From Petunia secreta (Eukaryota; Streptophyta; Magnoliopsida; Solanales; Solanaceae), in the NCBI GenBank assembly GCA_029990175.1, contig JARKIP010000198.1:124001-188000 (forward strand): a stretch of 64,000 bases of DNA. The letters run 5' to 3'. Each line of letters opens with the position of its first letter. Positions within the stretch are counted from its first letter, which is position 1. The notes under the pieces are model-generated. The model had not been told where the DNA came from, did not search any database, and was given only the letters and a program-made list of their open reading frames with translations. Shown in pieces: positions 32,990 to 44,400 of the stretch. The position numbers and the translations under genes are program-made.

Positions 32990-33450
32990 CCCATCAGAGT
33001 GATGGTTCTCAATTTTCAGAAGAAGCAACACCCATCAGAGTGATGGTTTTCAATTTCCAGCATAAGCAAGACCCATCAGAGTGATGGTTTTCAATTTCCA
33101 GCAAAAGCAAGACCCATCAGAGTGATGGTTTTCAATTTTAAGAAGAAGCAAGACCCATCAGAGTGATGGTTTTCAATTTCCAGCATAAGCAAGACCCATC
33201 AGAGTGATGGTTTTCAATTTCCAGCAAAAGCAACACCCATCAGAGTGATGGTTTTCAATTTTAAGAAGAAGCAAGACCCATCAGAGTGATGGTTTTCAAT
33301 TTTCAGCAGAAGCAAGACCCATCAGAGTGATGATTTTCAATTTTCAGAAGAAGCAGAACCCATCAGAGTGATGGTTTTCAATTTTTAGAAGAAGCAGAAC
33401 CCATCAGAGTGATGGTTTCTAATTTTCAACAAAAAGCAAGACCCACCAGA
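32990..33450. repeat. 41-bp tandem array in Ogre 3' UTR
   Basis: About eleven head-to-tail units of 41 bp with the core CCCATCAGAGTGATGGTTTTC starting at 32990, 33031, 33072, 33113 and on to about 33441. Two older variants (CCCATTGGGATAATGGG) lie just upstream. The core is a near palindrome. Confidence 0.92.
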
Positions 33451-33477
33451 GTGGTGGTTCCAGTTTTATCTTTCAAG

Positions 33478-33680
33478 TCAAAGCCCGTCAAAGCGGCAAT
33501 TTATTCAAGTCAAAGCCCGTCAAAGTGGCAATTTCATTCAAGTCAAAGTCCGTCAAAGCGGAAATTTCAATATTCAAGTCAAAGCCCGTCAAAGCGGCAA
33601 TTTCATTCAAGTCAAGCCCGTCAAAGCGGCAATTTCAATTTTCAAGTCGAAGCCCGTCAAAGCGGCAATTTCAAGTTTTC
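33478..33680. repeat. 35-bp tandem array in Ogre 3' UTR
   Basis: About six units built on AAAGCCCGTCAAAGCGGCAA with period about 34-36 bp, immediately after the 41-bp array. Confidence 0.88.
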
Positions 33681-34208
33681 AAGACTACTTTGGTAGTGGG
33701 AGCTTCGGACCAGTTTATCAGCTTGGGAAGCATGAAGAAGTTAGCTTAGCAATTGTAATTTTACATTTCAAATGTTGTATTTTTATTTTTCCTTTGTAAA
33801 GCAGTGACCACCAGCCAGCTAGCCAGCAACCAGCGACAGTGACCAGCAGCAACAACTCTAGTGTGTCAAAAGTGTCTTGTGTCAGTCCGGGTAAGTTTAG
33901 GAGCGTCGAGTCAGTCCCAGTTAGTTCTGAAAGTGTCTAGAGTTAGTCTGTGTATGTCTAGAAAGTGCTTAGTGTTAGTCTAGAAGAGTCCAGTGTTTGT
34001 CTAAATGCGGTAGTCCCAGCTACCGCACGTAAGGAACTACACTGACCTGATTCCTTAGTCCGAGGATATGTAGGTAACTTTGTTCTCGGTTAGAACCGAT
34101 ATTCAAGGTACGGTCACCATTTTGCAGAGCACGCTCTCAGCTAGAACCGAAAAGCCAAAATTAGTTGTCGATTACTTCTTTGTCCGAAAACTCTTCGTGT
34201 TCTTGAAC

Positions 34209-34221
34209 AAAGAGGGGCAGC
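34209..34221 (+). other. Ogre polypurine tract
   Basis: AAAGAGGGGCAGC directly before the TG of the 3' LTR, the expected site for plus-strand priming. Confidence 0.82.
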
Positions 34222-37200
34222 TGTAATCACCTAATTTTGGCACCAAAAAATATAAAATTACATAAAAAAGGTTGTTTTAATTATTATGTGATTTTTTGCT
34301 AGATTCTATCCTTTATTTAGCCGTGTTAATTTAATTTATTAGATAAAAATATTAGAAAATTACTTTAAAAAAAATAGAATCATGTGTGGTTAGTGTCAAT
34401 GTGACATTTTATGTGTTAGCATACTTTAATTTAGTAATTGATTATTATTTTATGTTGATTTTGTGTAATTGACAATATGGGTTAATGGCTATTTATAAAA
34501 GAAATCAGCCCAAACGTTCAGCCCAAATCCCAATTCCGACCCGGCCTAACTACCTTTAATCCCAAATTTCCCTAATTTTTCCCTCATTCCACAATACAAC
34601 CAGAACTAAAGAGGGGCTGACGAAATTCTGAGGGCCACCGACCCCCGCCACCGTCGACGACGGAAACACCACTTTCCGGCCAAAATTTTGCATCACCCAA
34701 CTCGTTTTGGTATCCCGGTTCCCGATTCGAACTCCTTTCGTCAAAATTCCCACTGATTCCGCATGGATCGAGGTTTGAAACTCGGTCTAAACCGTGTCCG
34801 GCGAAGCTTCATATTTTCCAGGTAAACCTTTGCACGCTCGGCTTCCTCTCTTCCTCCACATTCCATTTCTAAACCCGATCACATGAAAAATAAATGTCTC
34901 AGGCCAATCCGACCCCCGACAGTGATGAATTTATTTTGGGCATTTCTTTTTCTATTTTGTGTTCCATTTTCGGCTTCCATATCCTTTCTCTTCATTTTCT
35001 AATGGAAAACGACTCCATTGGGTGTCGTTTTCGACTAGAAAATTGAGAGTTCGGGAATGGACGTTCTTATATTGATGACGACGATGTTTGGGTGTCGCTG
35101 CAATGGTTCGGGGGATATGAAGGCTGAGTTGTGGTATTGGCGAGGTAGCGGGTTTGTTTCAATGAAATTGTGGCAATAATTTTGGGTTTGGCTCTTAGTT
35201 TTGCTATGGTGCAGGGCAGTGGTATGGAGTAATTGTTTGATGTTTGTTTGGGGGCTGTGATGATGGTTTGATAGCGGATGAGGTCGCTAGCTGTTTTGGC
35301 GATGTTGATGGCTGCGCGAGGCTGTGATGAGGCGATGGTGATGATGTTTTGAAGGTCGCGTGTTGGGGGATTAAAATGGTGGCAGGTGTTAGCCGGGTAC
35401 ATGGTGATGTCTGGTTCAATGTCGAGTGGCTGGATTTTGAGGCAGCGACGATGGTTTGGTATCAATGATTCTATGGTATGTGTGAGCTTTGGCGAGGCAG
35501 TAGCGGAGACGTAATAGCATCAGTGAAACGGTGGGATTGAATTAGTGATGGTGTGACTGCGACAACGCAGCAGCGAGGCCGTAGCAGGGCTGTTTCATGT
35601 CGACGTTCATTGGTTTGGATGTCTCGATGTTTGAAACGATGGTTATGGTGAGTTGATGGTGGCTGCGGTCGAGGTAACGGTGTGAAGAAATGTGTGTGTG
35701 TGCAGCTGCGATGATGGCAAACCAATGGTGGTTCTGTCATAGTGAGGCAGCAGCTATGACGACACGGGAAAGCAGCATCGATGTTAATTGTGTCCTACAG
35801 TGGTGATGGAAGCAGGGCAGTGATGGTATAGTACTTTAGTCGACTAAGTCCCATCTCTTTTGTTCACTGTTAGTTTGTTAGTCATATAGTTTAACTGTTT
35901 TGTCGTCTTCCTGACTCGGAAAGATTATTGAATCTGTTTGAATATGAGTTTTCTCTTGTCAAGAATAAAATGTGTTTCTAGTATTGCAAATCTGGTCGCT
36001 TCAGTTCTCGTCAATCATTGTTTCATTTTAGTTCGGCCAATGTTGTCAACAGTGGTCATCTTTGAGCATGAGATTGTCTAATTTTTTGTTTAGTTTGTTT
36101 AAGCCATTAAGTGTTGTTTCTTCGAATACTATGTTAACAGTTGCTAGATTATGCGTGTCTTTCCTGTTTATGCGTGGATTTGTGATAATGTTATGCGTAA
36201 ATTGGTCTTTTGTTTTGCTTAGTTTGGTAGAAATTTTTCCTTAGCTTGTCTCACTGTTGAATTGGTTAGTTGGCTATGTGATCTACGCAACATGAACCTA
36301 TCCGAATAAATATTGCTTTTCTGCTCCATCTAAGTCTTCAGTGGTTGCGGATCGTCATGTCCAGTTTGTTAAGCCTGCAATGTTGTCCAAGGTTCTCTTA
36401 GTCATGTAATTACTTTTGTGACTAGTGAATGTGTCTCTCTAAGATAAAATAGAGCATGCATCCTGGGAATTATTCCAATCTGAAATCTGAATAAGTTTAT
36501 AACCTATTCAATTGGTGGAAGAATCTGAATAGTTTCAATATTAGTTTAGTTTGTTTGATTTGCTTAGATAGCTAAGATGACATAGGTTTGATGATGTCAA
36601 AAATAAGTCAAGGAGGAAGTACAGAGGTGGCAGCAGGAACCTCTGCTCTCTTTGGGTCTAGTACCAGCCCTGCCTGCCATGAAATTATGGTTTGAAATGG
36701 CTAAGGCTTGGGCACATGGTCTGTGTACTTCTACTGGTACACACCCCCTCTCTCTTGTCTATTTTTGTTAGCCTTTGACTCTCTTTAAAAAGGGAGAAAA
36801 AGGGAACTGAAAAGGGGGAGATACAGAACATATAAAATTGAAACAAAGAAGGGAGAGAACAGAGCAAAAAACAAAACAAAATAGCAACAGAGAAAAAGTG
36901 AGCAACAGAAAGAAAAACTGAAACAGAGGGATATAAAAAGCTGAAACAAAGAGGGAACAACAGAGGGATACAGAAACATAAAAATAAAGAAACAGAGAAG
37001 TGAACAGAGGAGAAAAAAGGCAACAGAGAACATAAAAGCAGCTTCATAACAGAGAGTGAAACACTTGGAGGAAGCTGAAGAAAAGAAGAAGAAAGAAGAG
37101 GGTCTGAGTCTGGGTATTAAAGGGTCAGGTTAGAGGAGTTCGGGTTGCTACTTGGTGCTTGGTCCGTGTTGTTGCTGTTGCTGAGTTGGTACTGTTTGTC

Positions 37201-38790
37201 GGGTTATAGCTGCTGCGTTAAGGGTGTTTTGCTATTACTAGGTATTTATTTCTTAACCTCTCTTTGTATGTATTTAATTTATGGGTAGGTTTCAAGTATG
37301 TATGAGATGATTTAGTCAAAACAAATTCATGTGTCAAGGCCGTACTCATGTTTCATTTTTATGTTAATCACTTCCCCGAACATGTTTAGATTTATCTACT
37401 TGTTAAGAGCATGGTTGTAGGTCCTATGTCATAAATGTCACTTCTATTATCTTGTCCGAAGAATGAGGGTTAGATGTTAATATCATTTATAAACCTATTA
37501 GGACAGATTTGAGATAGAATAAGGGAAGTAAGGCTAAATTTTGTGAAGATGGCCAGGTCTGAACTCAACAGTAAAAAGGGGCTGCTTATGCAATCTGTAG
37601 GAGAAACTTTATTTGCGGAAGTAATCCAGCCCAGCTGCGAATCGATCTTTTAATCCAAATCCGCATTCGTTTAGCAAAACTTTTAAATCTTTAGAAATTG
37701 AAGGATAAAGAGTTGTATATCAAACCATAATAAATATACGGTAACCTTTTTTATAAGTTTATAGGCTAAGAAATAACCAAGGATTTTTAATATGGCTAAA
37801 CATTGAAACAAATAGAAAATAGGACATATGGCATAATCCTCTTGTTAAATAAACATGCGCTCAAGTTTTTTCCTTTGTGTAAATGGGCTTCGACATTTTG
37901 CAAAGCTAGGTCATTGTATTTGGAGCTTTAACCTGAAGGCCCCAATAGTGTTCAAAAAATGTAAATTTAGTAATTTCGCTAGTTATAATGAACGAAAAAT
38001 CAAAACTAGGTGAAGGATAAATGAATAAGCCATAGGACATTAGTATCTCACCAAATAAAATTGATTCAAGTGTAGTTTATTTAAATCGGAAGATCTCGAA
38101 CGGGTGAAGTGCCTGCGCGACCATATCCGGTTTTAAATAAATTACATTTGTAAATATTGAATCAAGCCGTACGTAAATAAAAGAAAAAAATGTGTCGAAA
38201 GTAAATGCGACACATATAATCAAAAAATCAAGCTGAATTATAAATTCGAGTTTTGACCAAAAATAAATAAAAATACAAAAAAATTGAGACTCAAACCAAG
38301 GTTGATAAGGTTTCGAACGGGTGAAGTGCCTGCGCGAAAATATTCGGCCGAGTCAAGAAAAAATAAAAATAAATAAATACTAATAATAATAAATCAAGGC
38401 GTAGCAAAGGAAATAAATAAAGGCAGGAACAACAAAATATTCCATATAGCCGGAATGCGTCAATAAAAGCAACTGTGCTTGGCACAGGACTCGAGGGTGC
38501 CTAATCCCTTCCCGAGAGTCAACCGAGATCCTTACTCGGAACTCTGATGCAGACCACTAACGAGTCATAGGTGTTCCAAGGTACCTTTTAGGTGACTTGG
38601 TACACCTTAAACTTGTCAAGTGGCGACTCTGAAATCTCTTAATAATTCGTGTACCTTTGAACACCGTCACTTCCTTAAATGGAAACCCTAACTCGGGATA
38701 GCGCCAAATAATCATAAAAATCCCATAAGCGCTTTCCTAAACCCGAAACGCCCTCCCAAAAGCGGGCGCGCGAAAAAAAGGGGTGTGACA
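34222..38790 (+). repeat. Ogre 3' LTR
   Basis: Copy of 15271-19839 with the same length (4569 bp) and about 41 substitutions by eye. The TATA box copy is at 34494-34501. Followed by the AGGGG duplication at 38791-38795. Confidence 0.92.
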
Positions 38791-38795
38791 AGGGG

Positions 38796-39387
38796 AAACT
38801 CCGCCGAAATTTTTATATAGAAGTACCATCCATCGGGCGGTGGTGTTTACGGCAAAGGTATGGAGTTGTGAACTCGAGAGTTGCAGTTAGTTGGCAACTT
38901 GAAAGGGTAGTTTGGTAGTTTAGGTCTGCCTATGTTCAGCTTTTAGCTGGGTCTTCTTTAATCCAGCAGGTTGTGCGAGGATGACTATTTCTATTCAAAT
39001 TATTTGTATGAGTTTATGCTTTAAGTGGAGGAGTCTTCTTCCAATTGATACCGAATCATAATATTAAATCTCTAAGGCGTTGCTGAAGCGTAAGCTAATT
39101 CTTAGTTCCATCGACCTGTTCTATATCGAAAGGTATATCGAAGAGGTAATTATCGGCTGAATCATGTTAACCCATTCAAAGTTTCGTGTATCTTTGTTTC
39201 GAAAATATAAAACTCCTCTCTCATGATTGAGAAAGGATCGGCTTAGTCCGAATAAGTTGGGCAATGATGTTATCATATTATCCAAATATGTTTTATCCAA
39301 GAGTTTGATATGCGTGTTATAACTCTGATTCTGTAATTATGAGATAACGTCCGTGGAGTAGTTTATGAAGGTTGTGCAAGTTCTCTT
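38796..39387 (+). other. B interior between Ogre and solo LTR T
   Basis: Continuation of element B beyond the Ogre insertion. The first 27 bp complete the D-LTR-like fragment begun at 15190. The rest presumably derives from the pol end of B but has no readable domain. Confidence 0.5.
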
Positions 39388-39612
39388 GTTATTGTTGACA
39401 CCCAATTTTGTCCCGGTCATGTTAATTAAAGTCTAATTATTCTAAATTAAAATTAATTTTTGAAAATTCAAAGTAATTGAGTTAAATTTAAGGAAAAAAG
39501 GCTGAAATTGTAAGATGAAACCTAATATTGGCCTACCCGTGCAAAATCCCTATTTTACTCAAAATCCTAAATTAAAATCCCTAATCAGCCCACCCCAATT
39601 CAGAGAACCCTC

Positions 39613-40557
39613 CCCTCTAGGTGTCATTGCTGTGTGGACCCTGACGTGGAGACTGTCTCCCACGTTTTTCTTAATGCACCTGTAGCGAGGTATGTATGGA
39701 AATATTTTGGAGGCGCTGCAGGTCTTAATTTTGATGGGCTGCACTTGACACAAGTGATTAATCTGTGGTGGGATGCTCCTGCTGGTCCGGTCCTGAGGTT
39801 GATCTACCATGCTGTACCCATCTTTATTGTATGGGAATTGTGGAAGCGGAGGAATGTTATGAGGCATGGTGGGTCGACTTCGGCTCGCAGGGTGGTGTAT
39901 CTCGTTATGCAGCATATCATCATGTTGTTGAGAGTTCGCAGGAGGAACTTTCGGCATGCGCCAGGTAGGTGGGAGGACTTGCTTCCGGTGTTGAGGGATC
40001 ATACGCCTGCTTTAGTAATGACGAAGGTTGCTTGGAGTCCGCCTCAGGTGGGGTGGATCAAATGTAATACGGATGGTGCGTCAAGAGGTAACCCGGGACC
40101 TAGTTCGTGGGCTTTTTGTGTGCGAGATGAGAGGGGAGATATCTTGCATGCGTGTGCTAAGGAGATGGAGGATTTCATGACCACAAATACTCAAGCGGAG
40201 GCATTGGCAATTCTTATGGCCTTGAGGTATGTGGTTTCTACTCCTTATGCGCATGTTGTTGTTGAGACGGACTCATTGTTGCTCAAAAATGTGGTGACTA
40301 AGGTTTGGGAGGTGCCTTGGCAAATTGTTCAAGAAATTGAAGAAATTTGGAGTTTGATGGAGGGGATGGAAGTAGAGGTGGTGCATGTTTTTAGAGAGGG
40401 GAACAAAGTGGCGGATTACTTGGCGAATTTGGCACTAGATCAAGGAGATGTCCTTGTTAATTTGTTTCATGAATTGGATAGTGTGGGTAGGAGGTTGGTA
40501 AATGGGGACAAGTGCAATGAGCCGTACATCCGCACTAAGCCGAGGAGGAGTGTATAG
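39613..40557 (+). pseudogene. LINE ORF2 C-terminus: zf-RVT and RNase H
   Basis: The frame is open from the truncation point and has no start of its own. It begins with CHCCVDPDVETVSHVF, the zinc-binding segment after plant LINE reverse transcriptases. The C-terminal RNase H has all four acidic residues: CNTDGASRGNPGP, TQAEALAIL, VETDSLLLK and NKVADYLANLAL. Reverse transcriptase and endonuclease are missing, so it cannot move by itself. Its close flanking duplication and uninterrupted frame suggest a fairly recent insertion. Confidence 0.88.
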
Positions 40558-41483
40558 ACACACGGGTGGTGGAACTTTCCTTCATGTTCGAATCCTTAGG
40601 GAGGAGAACATGGAGGCTTTTTTTGCTAACTTCGTGTTCTTTTTTGTAGGTACTTTCATAGTTATATCTCAAGTTGCTTGGAATGAATATATGCAAGGCG
40701 TTGGAATGGACAATGTGCTCACTTGGTTGATGGTTTCAAGATGCTATTGGTACTTCCATGCTATGGTTAGTGTCAATTTTAGCTTTTTGGGACTTGGAAC
40801 ATCTGATGCTTGGCTTTGGGATCATTTCACGCTTTGGAGACAAGAAAATCGACTAAGGCAAAAATCCCAGGCGCCATGGCCGGTGCGCCGCGCGCCTTAC
40901 CGCGCTGGCCTTGGCAGAGTGTTGGATTTCATGCACGCTTCAAGCCTGCGCCGCGGATACGATCGCATGACGGAAGAAAAAGTTGGCGCGGTGGGGCCCG
41001 CGCCGCGCCCCCTACGGCGCAAGGCTTATTTTCTGCCTTCGATTGTTCGTTGCTCGGGGCGTTTTCGTGGATTGAAAATGGTTTCTTCGTGCTTGGATCT
41101 TCACGGGAGCGAGTTATTATATTGGTTTTATGTGATTACTCGCATTATCATGCAACATTATATTAGTAGCTCATTAATTAGCTATTACATTAGATTATTA
41201 TTATATGTCGTAGGCCTAAGTAGTGAGGTAAACATTGTAAAGTATTATATCAAGGCGTTTAATTCATTTCGATTGGTGGTATTAGCATTTTATAATGCTC
41301 AACCCAATGAAGTGGATGCGACGTTTGGATATGATGCTATCTTACCATTACTTAGGCGTTCATTAGTTATAGTCTTAGCTAGTTTGTATTTATTTCAAAA
41401 TTGTAAGGACCTCATTTATTGTTTTTGTTTTATATTATTAATAAAAAATAGCCACTAAGCTATAAGCTTAGTTGGATTTCGCT
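40558..41483 (+). other. LINE 3' UTR with long open frame
   Basis: About 0.9 kb after the ORF2 stop. A GC-rich patch (about 40870-41030, many GCGCC) is followed by an AT-rich end. A frame opening inside ORF2 (40502) stays open to 41458, 318 codons, and predicts hydrophobic segments, but matches no domain I know. I treat it as untranslated pending comparison with other LINE copies. Confidence 0.5.
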
Positions 41484-44400
41484 AAAAAAAAAAAAAATTC
41501 AGAGAACCCTTTACCCGTTTTCACAAAATCCCTGACCCGTGCCCAGATTCCCCCCAAAATTTCAAAATAAATCCACCAAAAATCGATGGTCCCCTCTCTA
41601 GCTGGTCAAATTCGTACCAAGGACCTTATCCATTACAGTCCGTTGGAGGGTCATTTGGTATTTTCATATAGCTCGAGGAAACCCTAAGCTCTGGCCATAA
41701 ATTTCCCTTTTGATTTCAGTTTTGGGGGGGGGAGAGGAAATAATATGGAAAGAACCGGGTAAAGCTAAGAATATTGGAGGATTTTTGGGCAGCCGTTAAT
41801 GGGGAGAGGATAGAGCGCGGCCGTGAATAGAGGTTAGAAAAGGGGTTCCAGTTTGTGTCCTGAGCTCAAAAAAGTTGAGATTCAGCAGCCATTAAGGGGG
41901 AATCCGTGGATAGAGATGAGAAAAATACAGAAAATGGCAAAACAAACTCTAAATTTTATACATAAAGGTTGGGTTTTAGTCTGGGATTCCAAGAAAATAT
42001 AGTGTAGCTGTTACAGTTCTCCTTGATTTTTGTTTATCGCTTCTTCGTTATTCGAGTCGTCGCTCTCGCTCGAATCGCTTTTCTTCAGATCCTCGCCCCT
42101 GTCCACTGCGTCCCAAGAGGTAACGACTTTAACCTTTCACTTAATCTTCCTATCTTCTTAGCAATATGTGACTTTTGCTGTGTTATTATTAGATTTAATC
42201 CTTCAGTTTTGCCTCTCCATATATATTTCAGCATGTTTTAGATGTAGTATGGTAAAGTTCCTATCTTTAAGGCTATAATGGTGCTGCAATGGTTTAAATA
42301 AGTTCATGGACGTTAAGATTAAACTTTAATACGATTAGTCTTTTTTTTTAAGTAAAGTATTTGTTGGATTGCTAAACTGCTGAATGTTTGAAACTTTTAA
42401 GAGTTTAAATTCATAAGTCTGATGTCATATCGAGTATTCATCAACAATGATTAGCAAGGATTTGTGATATGAAAATGTAGTCTTTTAGTTTCTCCACTAT
42501 TGAAGGTGAGAAGTACTGTTAACTTCAATGCTCTTATATTCAAAAGAAAAGTTGTTTTCTTTATAAGAGACTTCCAATATAAAATTTTCTTCTGTCAAGA
42601 TATATGTTTGTTGTGTTAATTTTCGTTGGATCTTTATGGTTGCAGTAAGTGAAATTCTTCAAATAATATCATGTTAGGTGGCTTTCATTTCAAAAGTTAG
42701 TTTGAGCTTGCAAGTTCTTTGTGGATATTGGCATTTAGAGGCTTGGTATCTATGTTTAATGATTGAATAAATTAAATAGTAAGCTTCTTAACTCTTATAA
42801 ATAAATTTGGTTATAATAGAAGAGTGATATCACAGTAGCTCCACCATGGTCTGAATGATCGCTGGAAAGATGTAGTCTGATCCAAAGCTTATTCCTTTCT
42901 TGTTTATATTTTGAGAACTTGTGTTTACTACTTTGGCTATAAAGTTAACCTAGAATCTAGTTGGAAAATCAGTCATGAAGCTAAAGTGGCTTTCTTTAAA
43001 ATTACCATAGCTTTCTTCTATCCCTTTAAAAGCTATCAAGTTTTATTGTTTTTTTATTAGAATTTTGATTAGATATAATTGAATACTGGTAGTGTTGAGG
43101 GAAATTATGTGAGTAGGAAAGTGTGAATTAAATCTTATTCGTTGAAGTTCATTCTGTATGAATCATGTGTCATTTTATGTTTGGATATAATTCATGTGCA
43201 GCTTGAAACTGAGCTATTGTTCCAACTTTGAAATGAAATATTAATCTTTTTGGTTTCCTTAGTCATAAAATGGACCTACTAAAAGTATAAAGTTTCTTTA
43301 GGATGTTATTTCCCCGAGTTAAAATGGAATCTTGGCCTGACCTTAAAGACTGAGATATTGTCATTCAAGTCATGGTTTGAGAAGTTAATTTGTTAGAAAC
43401 TACAACTTTCTTGCTGTATCAATGATATTGTAAAATCATTTCATTTTCAAATTACTCTTTGTTCACTGCTAGTGTACGAAAGTAGGAGTTAACTTTGATA
43501 AATGTCTCAAAGCTTTTGTTTCTGTTTTTTTATATAAAAGTTTGAATCTTTATAATTGAAATTGATGTTAAAGTTTGAAGTTATAATAGCAAGAATTTTA
43601 TCCATTATTTGTTCATTTTGGTCAGCATGGAAAACTTGCACTAGTTGTTAACTCATATAAGATTTGATTGTTATAAGCTTAATAGATGAGGTTTGTATGT
43701 TTTGATGTCTGCTCCTTGTATGATTAGTTTCTGTTTAATGAGTTGTCCGAAATGTCTGAAACTATCGCTTAAAATATTCAAAGTCGTGACTTACCACATC
43801 AATAAGTCATGGTTGCTTGCTTTATACTTTTTAAAGTTTTATCCTTTTAGATTGCTCTTTTTTTCTGTAATTCAAATGAAACTAAAAGTCATAGGAGTTT
43901 AATATTCTGCTTAGTTATTTCATCTCATGACAAATGGGGCTTAAGATTGCAAGCTTGCTAAAATGAACCTTTGTTTTGCTAGGAGTGTGTGATCTCTTAT
44001 TTATATTAGCTGAGGTATTGCATATGCCTACATTGGGGATAAAAAGTTTCCATTTTTTATGGTTTGTTTCGAGTTTAAGATAAGGATATTTGTTCAAATT
44101 AATGAAATCTATTTCTTTCTATTATTTGGTACTCATCCTTTTTCTTTTCTTCTTTTTATGATGTAAAATGCCTGGGATACGAGCTTGAATTTAAAACTCG
44201 AGATGAGAGGTTCAATTGATGAGACTTTGTTTGCTAGTCTGCCTTCTTTCTGCTCGATTTGAAGTCTAGAATGTTGATGTCCTTTCAAGTTTGCTGTGCC
44301 TCCAACTCTTACCCATTTCCTGGTTCTTCTAACTTCTTATCTCTTTCCTCATCCCATAAAAATTCGCATGTTAATGGAAATCCCTATTAGAATAATTGAT

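Larger units (their letters stand above)
30972..34221 (+). other. Ogre 3' untranslated region
   Basis: A 3.25-kb non-coding stretch between the pol stop and the 3' LTR. It holds the degenerate repeats at 31326-31860, the 41-bp array at 32990-33450 and the 35-bp array at 33478-33680. Homopolymer tracts (T at 31665-31680, A at 31796-31813) generate low-complexity frames (31421-31834, 32029-32310) that I do not call. Confidence 0.8.
15271..38790 (+). mobile_element. Ogre-like (Tat lineage) Ty3/gypsy element, apparently complete
   Basis: A 23520-bp element flanked by AGGGG at 15266-15270 and 38791-38795, inserted into B. It has two 4569-bp LTRs, a tRNA-Arg-type primer site, ORF1, gag-protease, an intron-like gap, RT-RNase H-second RNase H-integrase, a 3.2-kb repeat-rich 3' region and a polypurine tract. 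Long LTRs, ORF1 upstream of gag, a protease/RT intron and a second RNase H are known features of Ogre elements. All main frames are open, and the LTRs differ at about 41 sites by my count (0.9 percent), so the insertion is recent and may still be active. Confidence 0.92.
39612..41495 (+). mobile_element. 5'-truncated LINE (L1-type) in T
   Basis: Flanked by a 15-bp duplication AATTCAGAGAACCCT at 39597-39611 and 41496-41510, with a poly-A tail at 41484-41497 just before the second copy. Only the end of ORF2 and the 3' UTR remain, as expected for target-primed reverse transcription with 5' truncation. AATAAAA at about 41440 may be the poly-A signal. Confidence 0.9.

Noticed and set aside
32990..33680. 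Regular repeats resembling a CRISPR array
   Set aside because: Units are contiguous without unique spacers, and the setting is a plant retrotransposon.
40810..41166. GC-rich patch and second frame in the LINE 3' UTR as a host gene
   Set aside because: Lies between the ORF2 stop and the poly-A tail inside one set of target duplications, so it belongs to the LINE.
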